64,000 nucleotides of DNA from contig NZ_CP108070.1 of the NCBI RefSeq assembly GCF_036178845.1, positions 4,960,001 to 5,024,000 of the forward strand. The letters are read 5' to 3'. The notes under the pieces are model-generated. The model had not been told where the DNA came from, made no database searches, and worked only from the letters and a program-made list of their open reading frames with translations. Below, piece by piece: positions 16,908 through 25,385 of this stretch (the first letter of the stretch is position 1; each line of letters starts with the position of its first letter). Source of the DNA: Streptomyces sp. NBC_00271 (GTDB lineage: Bacteria; Actinomycetota; Actinomycetes; Streptomycetales; Streptomycetaceae). Both the position numbers and the translations under genes were made by a program.

Positions 16908-17494
16908 GCCGTCACCCCCCGCTCCTCCAGCGCCAGCTTCATCGACCGCAGGGCGTAGAACACCCGGGAGCGCACGGTGCCGCTGGGTATGCCGAGCGTC
17001 TCGGCCGCCTCATTGACCGTACGCCCTTTGAAGTACGTTTCGACCAGAACCTCCCTGTGAGCAGGGGTCAGGTCGTCCAGCGCGTCCGACAGTGTCATCA
17101 GCCACAACGCCTTGTCGATCTCGTCCTCCGCGGGGATGACCTCCAGCGGTGACGGGTCCACCTCCTGCGGCCGGGCCTGCCGGCTGCGGTGGCCGTCGAT
17201 GACGATGCGCCGGGCGACCGTCACCAGCCAGGGTCGTACCGAACCGGTCGCCCGATTGAGCTGACCGGCGTTCTTCCAGGCACGGATGAGTGTTTCCTGC
17301 ACAACGTCCTCGGCACGTTGCCGATCCCCCGCGACCAGCCGCAGCACATACGCGAGCAACGGACCCGCGTGTTCCCGGTACAGCGCACGCATCAGCTCCT
17401 CGTCGGGTTCGTTCGACGAAGCCGACGCAGACGGATTCATGCGATGTCGGGCCCTTGACCTTCGTTCATCAGCCACGGCGGAATCCTTGCGCAC
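16904..17494 (-). CDS. sigU: ECF RNA polymerase sigma factor
   Basis: This 196-residue sigma-70-family ECF factor has a region 2 (LMRALYREHAGPLLAYVLRL..., RAEDVVQETLIRAWKN, WLVTVARRIVIDGHR) and a region 4 (LTPAHREVLVETYFKGRT, AAETLGIPSGTVRSRVFYAL). I start at GTG 17494, which has an excellent GGAGG five bases upstream; an internal ATG at 17440 lacks one. It is co-transcribed and translationally coupled with the anti-sigma gene. In S. coelicolor the orthologue SigU blocks development when released. Symbol by remembered synteny. Confidence 0.87.
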   Translation of the reverse strand: MRKDSAVADERRSRARHRMNPSASASSNEPDEELMRALYREHAGPLLAYVLRLVAGDRQRAEDVVQETLIRAWKNAGQLNRATGSVRPWLVTVARRIVIDGHRSRQARPQEVDPSPLEVIPAEDEIDKALWLMTLSDALDDLTPAHREVLVETYFKGRTVNEAAETLGIPSGTVRSRVFYALRSMKLALEERGVTA

Positions 17495-17700
17495 GCCTAC
17501 CTCCGGTGTCCGGGGGATCCCCCAGTCGGTCGCTCGTCCCGGAGTACGTGTCTGGGCGTGCGTGCGTTCAAAGAGATGGGACATATTTCTTGGAATAGTT
17601 GTGAAGGAAGTTTGTTGATCACTTCAAGCGATCGACACATCACATAGGGGTGAACCGGAGGCTCCGGATCGCGTCGCCGAGACCGGGACGCTGTGACGCG

Positions 17701-17760
17701 TTTCATACACGATTCACGCGTGTCATAGACGATTCACGCGTGTCCTGCACGGTTCACGCG
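17701..17760. repeat. Three 20-bp tandem repeats overlapping the 3' end of the CGNR gene
   Basis: Units at 17701, 17721 and 17741 share the pattern T(G)TCATA-(C/G)AC-GATTCACGCG, with period exactly 20. Adjacent units create CGCGTG...CACGCG dyads. The last unit covers the CGNR gene's final codons (stop at 17754). The array lies in the gap upstream of sigU, so it could act as a terminator for one gene or an operator for the other. Confidence 0.75.
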
Positions 17761-18341
17761 CGGGCGAGGGCCGCCCGGCGCCGATGCCGGGCCACCCGCT
17801 CCCGGTTTCCGCACACCTCGCTGGAGCACCACCGCCGGCGCCGCCCCCGGGAGGTGTCGAGGTAGACGATCGGGCAGTTGTCCCCCTCGCACTGTCTGAG
17901 GCTCGCGCGCGCCACCGGGTCGGTGAGCAGTTCGAGGGCGTCGCGGGCGATGACGGCGAGCAACCCGGGGCGGCCGGGCGGGGTGTGCAGCCGGCGCCGC
18001 AGCGAGCCGTCGTCCGCGCGTACGGCCCAGGGGGCGGGCGGGGCGGCGAGCGCGACGGCGTTGACGCGGGCGAGCGCGGCGTCGGCGGGCCGCGCGTCCA
18101 GCTCACCGCGGACCAACCGGGCGACATGACCGCGTAGTTCGCGAAAGCCCACGAGCCAGGAGATGTCGGCCGCCGGGAGCGGGGTGCCCGCGGGAACGAG
18201 CCCGGAGCGGGTGATCCAGGCGCGCAGCCGGTCCACCGAGTCCAGCCGTTCCTCGGGGTGGGTGGTCGCGAGGAGGTCCAGGCAGATCCGCCCGGAGTCG
18301 AATCTCAGCTCGTACGAGGCCGTGGCCATGCCCGATGCCAT
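17754..18341 (-). CDS. CGNR zinc-finger domain protein (ABATE domain), putative regulator
   Basis: This 195-residue protein has the N-terminal ABATE domain (DSGRICLDLLATTHP...) typical of stress-related putative regulators. It ends in the CGNR zinc finger (CEGDNCPIVYLDTSRG, WCSSEVCGNRERVARHRRR), which is assumed to bind DNA. Start could be ATG 18341 (used) or ATG 18326 (MATASYELRF), with weak ribosome sites for both. It is divergent from the DUF1772 gene with a ~180-base shared promoter region, so it may control that neighbour. Confidence 0.85.
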   Translation of the reverse strand: MASGMATASYELRFDSGRICLDLLATTHPEERLDSVDRLRAWITRSGLVPAGTPLPAADISWLVGFRELRGHVARLVRGELDARPADAALARVNAVALAAPPAPWAVRADDGSLRRRLHTPPGRPGLLAVIARDALELLTDPVARASLRQCEGDNCPIVYLDTSRGRRRRWCSSEVCGNRERVARHRRRAALARA

Positions 18342-18519
18342 GTGCCTGTCACCGCCTTGGGGTTACCGCCGTGAGGGGTCGGTAGGGGTCGTACCCCCTA
18401 CAGTGCATGGCTGCACCCGCGACCGGAAGACCTGTGCCGGTCAGGGGGTGGACGTCCGCTTATGAGACCGCGCGCCTCGGCCATGTCCGGTGCAGGACCA
18501 CGCCGGTTGACTCGATGGC

Positions 18520-19077
18520 ATGACAGAGAACAGCACGGGGCGGCGTACCACCGCCGGAGGTGTCCTGGGTGCGGCCACGGTCGCGATGGGCCTGATCGCC
18601 GGGGTCTTCTACATTTTCGCCTGCGACGTCATGCCGTCGTTGGCCCGCAGTGACGACCGCGTCTTCGTCGAGGTCATGCAGAACGTCAACGACGTGATCC
18701 AGAACCCGGTGTTCTTCCTGAGCTTCATGGGCGCGCTGGTCCTCACGGCGGTCTCCGCCTGGCAGTCGCGGAAGTCCCCCCACCGGTGGTGGGTGTTCGC
18801 CGCCCTCGCCGCGTACGCGCTGGCCTTCCTGTTCACGGTCGCCGTGAACATCCCGCTCAACAACCGTCTGGCGGACGCCGGAAACCCCGCGACGATCGCC
18901 GACCCGGCCGCCGTGCGCCGGCGGTTCGAGGACACCTGGGTCGCCTGGAACGTCGTACGGGCCCTGTTGTCGACGCTCGCCCTGGCCTGCCTCACCCGCG
19001 CCCTGCTCCTGTACCGCCACCGCACCTACACGTCGGCGTACTTGGAGTCGGCGGCCGGGTCGAGCGCGAGTCGGTAG
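18520..19077 (+). CDS. DUF1772 (anthrone oxygenase-like) membrane protein
   Basis: This 185-residue protein has about four hydrophobic helices (GVLGAATVAMGLIAGVFYIFA, FFLSFMGALVLTAV, WWVFAALAAYALAFLFTVAV, VRALLSTLALACL) and the family's NVNDVIQNP and VNIPLNNRLA motifs. Relatives include anthrone oxygenases of polyketide pathways, but most DUF1772 proteins have no known role. Its last 52 bases overlap the 3' end of the convergent nnaR gene. A CGNR regulator gene diverges from it. Confidence 0.85.
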   Translation: MTENSTGRRTTAGGVLGAATVAMGLIAGVFYIFACDVMPSLARSDDRVFVEVMQNVNDVIQNPVFFLSFMGALVLTAVSAWQSRKSPHRWWVFAALAAYALAFLFTVAVNIPLNNRLADAGNPATIADPAAVRRRFEDTWVAWNVVRALLSTLALACLTRALLLYRHRTYTSAYLESAAGSSASR

Positions 19078-20186
19078 CCGCGCTTGACGACGGTCTGGAT
19101 GAGCTTGGGCGCGCCAAGTGCCGTACGCAGCCGGGCCATGGCCGTCTCGACGGCGTGCTCGTCCCGCCCGGCGCCCGGCAGCGCCCGCAGCAGCTCGGCC
19201 CGGGCGACCACCCAGCCGGGGCGGCGGGACAGGGTCCGCAGCAGCGACATCCCGGCGGGCGGTACGGGCCGCAGCGCTCCGTCGACCATCACGGCGTGGC
19301 CGCGGATCTCGACCCGGTGGCCGGCGATGGGCAACGTACGGGCCCGGCCGGGGAGTTCCTGGCAGAGCAGCTGGACGAGGGGGCCGAGCCGGAAGCGCTC
19401 GGGCTGGACGGTGTCGATGCCGTGCGCCTGCAAAGGGAGCGCGGTGACGGGGCCGACGCAGGCGGGCAGGACGTCGTGGTGGAGGGCGGCGAGGAGTTCG
19501 GGCAGCAGACCGCGGCTCTCGGCCCTGGACAGCAGGGAGGCGGCGGCGGGCGCGCTGGTGAAGGTGAGCGCGTCCAGGCCCCGGGTGACGGCGGCGTCGA
19601 GGAGCCGGTCGACGGGCCCGATGTCCTCCGGCGGCATCCACCGGTAGACGGGAACCCCCACGACCTCGGCTCCGGCTGCCCGCAGCGACTCCACGAACCC
19701 GGGCAGCGGCTCGCCGTGCAGCTGTACGGCGATACGGCGGCCCTCGACGCCCTCCTCCAGGAGCCGGTCGAGCACCTCGGCCATGGACTCGGAGGAGGGC
19801 GACCACTCCTCGGTCAGTCCCTGGGCCCGTACGGCGCCCTTCACCTTGGGGCCGCGCGCGAGCAGTTCGACCCCGCGCAGCCGACCGAGCAGGGCCTCGC
19901 CGAGCCCCCACCCGTCGGCGGCCTCGATCCAGCCGCGGAAGCCGATCGCGGTGGTGGCGACCACGATGTCGGGCGCCTGGTCGATCAGCTCCTTGGTGGC
20001 GGCGAGGAGTTCGCTGTCGTCGGCGAGCGGCACGATGCGCAGGGCGGGCGCGTGCTGGACGACGGCGCCGCGTCGCTGGAGCAAAGCCCCGAGTTCGTCG
20101 GCCCGACGCGCGGCCGTCACACCCACGGTGAACCCCGCGAGGGGGCCGCAGTCCTGCCCGACCGGTCGCTGCTGTTCGTCGTCCAT
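19026..20186 (-). CDS. nnaR: NnaR-type regulator: uroporphyrinogen-III synthase-like domain fused to OmpR-type winged helix
   Basis: This 386-residue protein has a HemD-like domain (residues ~18-265: GFTVGVTAARRADELGALLQ..., FTSAPAAASLL) and a C-terminal OmpR/PhoB-type DNA-binding domain (~285-375: VDGALRPVPPAGMSLLRTL, ETAMARLRTALGAPKLIQTV, RGYRLAL). This fusion defines NnaR, described in S. coelicolor as an activator of nitrate/nitrite assimilation genes working with GlnR. The HemD part probably senses rather than makes a tetrapyrrole; that is inference. It lies directly downstream of narK on the same strand, separated by a terminator. Its 3' end overlaps the DUF1772 gene by 52 bases. Confidence 0.88.
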   Translation of the reverse strand: MDDEQQRPVGQDCGPLAGFTVGVTAARRADELGALLQRRGAVVQHAPALRIVPLADDSELLAATKELIDQAPDIVVATTAIGFRGWIEAADGWGLGEALLGRLRGVELLARGPKVKGAVRAQGLTEEWSPSSESMAEVLDRLLEEGVEGRRIAVQLHGEPLPGFVESLRAAGAEVVGVPVYRWMPPEDIGPVDRLLDAAVTRGLDALTFTSAPAAASLLSRAESRGLLPELLAALHHDVLPACVGPVTALPLQAHGIDTVQPERFRLGPLVQLLCQELPGRARTLPIAGHRVEIRGHAVMVDGALRPVPPAGMSLLRTLSRRPGWVVARAELLRALPGAGRDEHAVETAMARLRTALGAPKLIQTVVKRGYRLALDPAADSKYADV

Positions 20187-20227
20187 GGCTCTCGTCTCGC
20201 GCTGGGGGCTTCGTGCGGATACGGCTG

Positions 20228-20261
20228 ACCGAGCCTGTCAACGCCCCGTGACAGGCTCGGT
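20228..20261 (-). terminator. Terminator between narK and nnaR
   Basis: The 13-bp perfect stem ACCGAGCCTGTCA (20228-20240) pairs with 20249-20261 around an 8-base loop, 26 bases past the narK stop. It implies that nnaR has its own promoter in the short remaining gap or is transcribed by read-through. Confidence 0.75.
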
Positions 20262-20286
20262 ACCCCTTGATGTCACCCGTGTTACG

Positions 20287-21666
20287 TCAGACCTCGACGT
20301 AGCTGAGCTGCGGCTTCGCCTCTGCGGCAGTGGCCGTACGGGTCTGGGTGGCGGGGCCGCGAAGGTATACGGCCCAGGTCACCAGGAAGCACAGCGCGTA
20401 GAAGGCGAGGAAGGCCACGAAGGCGCCGGTGCCGGAGCCGTAGGACAGGAAGGACTGCCGGAAGGCGAGGTTGATGCCGACGCCGCCGAGCGCGCCCACC
20501 GCGCCGATGAGGCCCATGGAGGCGCCGGACAGCCGCCGCCCGTAGGAGGCCGCCGCCTCCCCTTCGAGGCCCTTGGCGACGGCCTTGGCCTGGAAGATGC
20601 CCGGGATCATCTTGTACGTCGAGCCGTTGCCGAGCCCGGTGAGCACGAACAGCGCGATGAACGCGATCGTGAACAGGGGAAGTGACTTCTGGGTGGAGGC
20701 GACGACGATGACACCGGTCGCGCCGGCCATGGCGACGAAGTTCCACAGCGTGATGCGCGCGCCGCCGTAGCGGTCGGCGAGCCAGCCGCCCACGGGCCGG
20801 ATCAGCGAGCCGAGCAGCGGGCCGATGAAGGTGACGTAGGCCGCCTGCAGCGGAGTGCGGCCGAACTGGTTCTGGAGCACCTGTCCGAAGGCGAAGCTGT
20901 AGCCGATGAACGACCCGAAGGTGCCGATGTAGAGGAAGGACATGATCCAGGTGTGGGCGTCCTTCGCGGCGTCCTTGGCGGCACCGGTGTCGTTCTTCAC
21001 GGACGCGATGTTGTCCATGTAGACGGCGGCGAGCACGGCGGCCACGACGATCAGCGGAATGTAGATCCCCAGCAGGACCCTCGGCCCGCCGTTCGCGCCG
21101 ATGATCGCGAGCGCCACGAGCTGGATGACGGGCACGCCGATGTTTCCGCCGCCCGCGTTGAGACCGAGCGCCCAGCCCTTCTTCTTCAACGGGAAGAAGG
21201 CGTTGATGTTGGTCATGCTGGAGGCGAAGTTGCCGCCGCCGATGCCGGCGAGCAGACCGACCAGCAGGAAGGTGGTGAAGGAGGTCCCCGGCTTCATCAC
21301 CGCGAAGGCGGCGACGCTGGGGACGAGCAGCAGGCTCGCCGAGACGATGGTCCAGTTCCGGCCGCCGAAGATCGCCACCGCGAAGGTGTACGGCACCCGC
21401 ACCACGGCTCCGACCAGCGTCACCATCGAGGTGAGCATGAACTTGTCGGCCGGGGTGAGCCCGTACTCGGGGCCCATGAAGAGCACCATCACCGACCACA
21501 TGGTCCAGATCGAGAACCCGATGTGCTCGGAGAGCACGGAGAAGAGCAGATTCCGCCGGGCGACCTTCTCACCCGTCTCTTTCCAGAAGGTCTCGTCCTC
21601 CGGGTCCCACTCCTGGATCCAGCGGCCTCCCCTGCTCGGTGCGGGGGCTGTACTAGGGGCTGTCAT
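20287..21666 (-). CDS. narK: Nitrate/nitrite antiporter, MFS NNP family
   Basis: This 459-residue, 12-span membrane protein imports nitrate and/or exports nitrite. Family signatures are clear: RNLLFSVLSEHIGFSIWTMW at the first span and the nitrate-signature GLLAGIGGGNFASSMTNINAFFP. A second Gly-rich motif, MGLIGAVGALGGVGINLAFRQSF, lies in the C-terminal half. The N-terminal WDPEDETFWKETG is typical of actinobacterial NarK. It is encoded upstream of nnaR, a known regulator of nitrate/nitrite genes. A GlnR-box-like sequence lies ~100-125 bases upstream. Confidence 0.93.
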   Translation of the reverse strand: MTAPSTAPAPSRGGRWIQEWDPEDETFWKETGEKVARRNLLFSVLSEHIGFSIWTMWSVMVLFMGPEYGLTPADKFMLTSMVTLVGAVVRVPYTFAVAIFGGRNWTIVSASLLLVPSVAAFAVMKPGTSFTTFLLVGLLAGIGGGNFASSMTNINAFFPLKKKGWALGLNAGGGNIGVPVIQLVALAIIGANGGPRVLLGIYIPLIVVAAVLAAVYMDNIASVKNDTGAAKDAAKDAHTWIMSFLYIGTFGSFIGYSFAFGQVLQNQFGRTPLQAAYVTFIGPLLGSLIRPVGGWLADRYGGARITLWNFVAMAGATGVIVVASTQKSLPLFTIAFIALFVLTGLGNGSTYKMIPGIFQAKAVAKGLEGEAAASYGRRLSGASMGLIGAVGALGGVGINLAFRQSFLSYGSGTGAFVAFLAFYALCFLVTWAVYLRGPATQTRTATAAEAKPQLSYVEV

Positions 21667-21764
21667 GACGCCTCCACGGTTCTCCGGTGCGGTGCCCAGG
21701 TGTCGTACAACGACTGACTGAGTCCCGAAGGTAGGGAGGACGCGTTTCGACGCTGTGGCTGTGA

Positions 21765-21791
21765 GTGACCGGAAAGGAACGTTGCTCTCAC
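21765..21791. promoter_or_regulatory. GlnR-box-like sequence upstream of narK
   Basis: GTGAC-N6-GGAAC-N6-CTCAC on the plus strand follows the known GlnR pattern gTnAc-N6-GaAAc-N6-GTnAC, with one mismatch each in the second and third half-sites; a fourth half-site is not convincing. It lies ~100-125 bases before the narK start. The orientation is opposite to the gene, which lowers confidence. Confidence 0.4.
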
Positions 21792-21799
21792 GAGAGCGA

Positions 21800-21852
21800 G
21801 GGGGCGACGGTGAGGACGTCCGGGTGAGGACGTCCGGGGTGCCGTCGCCCCC
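21800..21852 (-). terminator. Hairpin downstream of the acyltransferase gene
   Basis: GGGGGCGACGG (21800-21810) pairs with 21842-21852. The 31-base loop contains two copies of TGAGGACGTCCGGG. It starts ~10 bases past the acyltransferase stop and ends the matAB operon. Confidence 0.65.
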
Positions 21853-21861
21853 TGCCTGCGT

Positions 21862-23178
21862 CTAGACCCGGTGACTCCCCCGCGAGGCGGCCTTCTTCCT
21901 CCTCGCGCCGTCGGGCCACAGCCTCGGGCTGCGCTTGGCGGCGATGTCCTCGATCCAGCCGAAGGCCAGGATCGTCAGGCCGATGAGGGGCCAGACCAGG
22001 AGGAACATCCACACCATGTACGAGGAGTCGAGCGCGGCCACCGCGCCGGCGCTCTGCATGAACGGGAGGCTGTAGGCCTGGTCGATGATCGGGACCGTGG
22101 CCATGATCAGCATGTTGTGCCAGAGGTAGATCGTGACGGCCCGGTTGTTGGACAGGGTGATCAGCTTGTCCCAGCGGGCCAGCCGGCCGGGGAGTTCCTG
22201 CCAGGACGGGGAGTACTGGAGCAGGATGACCACGAAGCCGAAGGACCAGGCCGCCTGGGCGAGGGGGATGTCGTTCAGGTCCCAGCCGTCGGGGCCCAGG
22301 TGTCCCGAGGCCCACCACAGCCCGAATGCCATGAGCAGGGCCGAGCAGGAGACCGCCAGATAGCGGGGGACCTGTTGCAGGACGCCCTCGTGGTGGGCGA
22401 AGCCCAGGACCCAGCAGCCGCCGTAGACCGTGAAGTCGGAGATCGCGTTGCCCGTCTCGCCGGGGATGGTGACCAGGCCGGTGCCGAGGACCGCCGTCAG
22501 GGCGAGGGGGGCCAGCAGCGTCGCCCAGGGCATCCTGCGGAAGGCCCACAGCAGCAGGGGCGAGGCGATCACGAACCACAGATAGGCGCGCAGGTACCAG
22601 AGCGGGCCCGCCGCCTGGACCGCCCAGGTGTCCTCCAGCAGGCCGGACTTGGAGCCGACGTGCCAGGGGAAGGGCGGGGCGCCGATCGGAATGGCGTAGT
22701 CGATCAGCTTGACGAGGCCCCAGGTGCCGCCGTTGTCCGGGTCCTTCAGCACGTTCCAGCCGCCCGCGAACATCAACGCGAGTGCCACCACGCTGAACGC
22801 CCACAGGGGCGGCAGGAGGCGGCGGATGCGGCCGCGGATCACACCGAGGGCCGGGCGGCCGAGCGAGCGGGCCATCAGCGAGCCGGCCAGCGCGAACATC
22901 ACGCCCATGGAAGGGAAGAGAACCGTCAGCCAGGCCCAGCCGAAGAGGTGGTAGACGACCACACGGACCAGGGCGATCGAACGCAGCAGGTCCAGGTAGC
23001 GGTCACGGCCGGGCTTCTTGGGCGCGGGAGCGGACTGCGCGGCCGATCCCGGGGCTGATCCCGGGGTGGGTGTCGGCTCGGATGTCGGCGCGGAAGTCGG
23101 CGATGGTGCCGGTTCGGGGTGGACCCGGGCCGATCCCAGCGGCGGCGTCGCACCCGCCGTGTACTCGTGCGTGGTCAT
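21862..23178 (-). CDS. Membrane acyltransferase family 3, polysaccharide modification
   Basis: This 438-residue multi-span membrane protein has a long N-terminal Pro/Ser/Ala-rich cytoplasmic stretch (residues 1-57), then the acyltransferase-3 fold beginning RDRYLDLLRSIALVRVVVYHLFGW. The Arg and His in this first span are the conserved functional residues of the family. About ten hydrophobic helices follow. The ATGA overlap with matB shows translational coupling. In staphylococcal ica operons an acyltransferase (IcaC) accompanies the PNAG synthase and deacetylase, so O-acylation or export of the MatB polymer is a reasonable inference. Confidence 0.88.
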   Translation of the reverse strand: MTTHEYTAGATPPLGSARVHPEPAPSPTSAPTSEPTPTPGSAPGSAAQSAPAPKKPGRDRYLDLLRSIALVRVVVYHLFGWAWLTVLFPSMGVMFALAGSLMARSLGRPALGVIRGRIRRLLPPLWAFSVVALALMFAGGWNVLKDPDNGGTWGLVKLIDYAIPIGAPPFPWHVGSKSGLLEDTWAVQAAGPLWYLRAYLWFVIASPLLLWAFRRMPWATLLAPLALTAVLGTGLVTIPGETGNAISDFTVYGGCWVLGFAHHEGVLQQVPRYLAVSCSALLMAFGLWWASGHLGPDGWDLNDIPLAQAAWSFGFVVILLQYSPSWQELPGRLARWDKLITLSNNRAVTIYLWHNMLIMATVPIIDQAYSLPFMQSAGAVAALDSSYMVWMFLLVWPLIGLTILAFGWIEDIAAKRSPRLWPDGARRKKAASRGSHRV

Positions 23179-25385
23179 GCGACCGGCCTCCGATCGTTCC
23201 CGCTCTGTGCCGTCCGCTGCCGCGGGATCGCTCCCGGTGCCTCCACGACGCCCGTGCGCCGCAGCTTCTGCCAGCGCAGCCGGCCTCCGGTGAGCGCGGT
23301 GATCCAGGACTGGAGGAGGACCATGTACATCAACTGCCTGTAGAGGATCTGCTGGAGCGGGAGCGAGATGAGGTACCTCATGCGCTCACGGTCCAGGCGG
23401 AAGGCGTACGCCGCGCAGGCCACCTGGACGGCGAGGACGCCCAGCCACGCGAGGACCGTCTTCTGCGTCGGGCCGAAGACGAGCCCGTACAGCAGGAAGA
23501 CGTCGATCAGCGGGGCCAGCAGCGGGGCCAGGACCATGAACAGCGAGACCAGCGGCAGGCCCACCCGGCCGAAGCGGCCCGACGGGCCCCGTTCGACGAC
23601 CGCTCTGCGGTGCTTCCAGATCGCCTGCATCGTGCCGTACGACCAGCGGTAGCGCTGGGACCAGAGCTGCTGGACGGACTCCGGCGCCTCCGTCCACGCG
23701 CGCGCCTTCTCCGCGTAGACGACCCGCCAACCGTCGCGGTGCAGGGCCATCGTGATGTCGGTGTCCTCGGCGAGCGTGTCCTCGCTCATGCCACCGACCC
23801 GCTCCAGCGCGGAGCGGCGGAAGGCGCCGACCGCGCCGGGGATGGTCGGCATGCAGCCGAGGATGTCGTACATCCGGCGGTCGAGGTTGAAGCCCATCAC
23901 GTACTCGATGTGCTGCCAGGCCCCGATGAGGGAGTCGCGGTTGCCGACCTTCGCGTTGCCCGCGACCGCGCCGACGCTCGGGTCGGCGAACGGCTGGACG
24001 AGTTCACGGACGGTGGACGGTTCGAAGACCGTGTCGCCGTCCATCATCACGACGATGTCGTGACGGGCGTTGGCCAGGCCCCGGTTGAGGGCCGCGGGCT
24101 TGCCCGCGTTGTGCTGGCGCACGACGCGGACGTTCGGCAGCAGCAGGTCCTCGACGATCCGCGCCGTGCCGTCGCTCGAACCGTCGTCGACGACGAGCAC
24201 TTCGACGGGGTGTTCGCCCGCCATCAGGGAACGGACCGTGTTCTCTATGCACTTGGCCTCGTTGTACGCCGGCACGAGCACCGACACCGGTTCGGTGACC
24301 GGCGCCGAACCCCAGCGGAAGTCCTTGCGCCGCACCCGGCGGGCGTGCAGGGCGGACAGCAGGAGCATCATGCCGAAGCGGGCGAAGACGAGTACGCCGA
24401 TGATCGCGATGCCGACGACCAGGACGTCGGTGACGTTGTCGGAGGCGCGCACCAGGTAGACCCAGGCCTTGCCCTTCCACAGTTCGAGGCCGGTGACCTG
24501 GGTGTGCGCGCTGGGTGCGTCGAGGGCCTCGGTGAGGTTCTGGAACCGGTACCCGCGCTCCTGGAGCTCCGGCACGAACCTGTCCAGCGCCTGCACGGTC
24601 TGGTGGCGGTCGCCGCCGGAGTCGTGCATCAGGACGATCGCGCCCTTGCCGCCCTTGGGCGTGGCGTTGCGGATGATCCGGTCGACGCCGGGCTTCTGCC
24701 AGTCCTCGCTGTCGGTGTTGTTGACAACGGTGATGTAACCGCGCGTACCGATGTACTCCGTCACCGGCCAGGACTTGTTGTCCATGGCGTCCGCGAAGGA
24801 CGAGTACGGGGGCCGGAAGAGCGAGGTGCGGATGCCCGCCGCGCCGGCCAGCGCCAGCTGGTTCTGGGAGAGCTCCCAGTCGATGCGCTTCGTGGACTGG
24901 AAGGAGAGGTCGGGGTGGTTGAAGGTGTGCAGGCCGACCTCGTGGCCCTCCTCGACCATGCGCTTCACCAGCTCCGGATAGCGCGAGGTCATGGTGCCGG
25001 TGACGAAGAAGACGGCGTGGGCGTGGTGCTTCTTCAGGACGTCGAGGACCTTGGGGGTCCACGTGGGGTCCGGGCCGTCGTCGAAGGTGAGGACGAGCCG
25101 GTGGTCGGGGACGGTCAGGCTGTTCGTGCGGCCACCGCGGGTGTCGATGACCGGGCCGCCGTCGAGGATCTTGTCCGGCACCTTGTCGGTGGCGGCCTCG
25201 GGCTGGATGCGGTGGTCGGCGAGGATCTCGCTGTGCACATAGCCGCGCAGCATCAGCATCGCCAGCATGGCGACGAGGAGCAGCGAGGGCAGCAGCCAGC
25301 GCATGGGCAGCCGTCGGCGCCGGACATTGGGTGCCGGACGCCGCGCACGGGGAGCGGGCCCGTGCGCGTGGGTACGGGATGCCAT
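23175..25385 (-). CDS. matB: Bifunctional polysaccharide deacetylase / family 2 glycosyltransferase (PNAG-type synthase)
   Basis: This 736-residue membrane protein has a first span at ~28-46, then an extracytoplasmic polysaccharide deacetylase (NodB) domain. That domain has LTFDDGPDPTW (D102-D103), HTFNHPDL (metal His pair), RPPYS and a final VLMHDSGGDR. After a span near residues 330-350 comes a processive GT2 domain: VLVPAYNEAKCIE, VVDDGSSDGT, MMDGDTVFEP, EDTDITMAL, and QRYRW (the QxxRW motif), followed by further spans. This is the architecture of MatB, which makes poly-beta-1,6-N-acetylglucosamine for hyphal aggregation in Streptomyces. The ATG at 25385 shares one base with the matA stop (TGATG). 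Confidence 0.93.
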   Translation of the reverse strand: MASRTHAHGPAPRARRPAPNVRRRRLPMRWLLPSLLLVAMLAMLMLRGYVHSEILADHRIQPEAATDKVPDKILDGGPVIDTRGGRTNSLTVPDHRLVLTFDDGPDPTWTPKVLDVLKKHHAHAVFFVTGTMTSRYPELVKRMVEEGHEVGLHTFNHPDLSFQSTKRIDWELSQNQLALAGAAGIRTSLFRPPYSSFADAMDNKSWPVTEYIGTRGYITVVNNTDSEDWQKPGVDRIIRNATPKGGKGAIVLMHDSGGDRHQTVQALDRFVPELQERGYRFQNLTEALDAPSAHTQVTGLELWKGKAWVYLVRASDNVTDVLVVGIAIIGVLVFARFGMMLLLSALHARRVRRKDFRWGSAPVTEPVSVLVPAYNEAKCIENTVRSLMAGEHPVEVLVVDDGSSDGTARIVEDLLLPNVRVVRQHNAGKPAALNRGLANARHDIVVMMDGDTVFEPSTVRELVQPFADPSVGAVAGNAKVGNRDSLIGAWQHIEYVMGFNLDRRMYDILGCMPTIPGAVGAFRRSALERVGGMSEDTLAEDTDITMALHRDGWRVVYAEKARAWTEAPESVQQLWSQRYRWSYGTMQAIWKHRRAVVERGPSGRFGRVGLPLVSLFMVLAPLLAPLIDVFLLYGLVFGPTQKTVLAWLGVLAVQVACAAYAFRLDRERMRYLISLPLQQILYRQLMYMVLLQSWITALTGGRLRWQKLRRTGVVEAPGAIPRQRTAQSGNDRRPVA

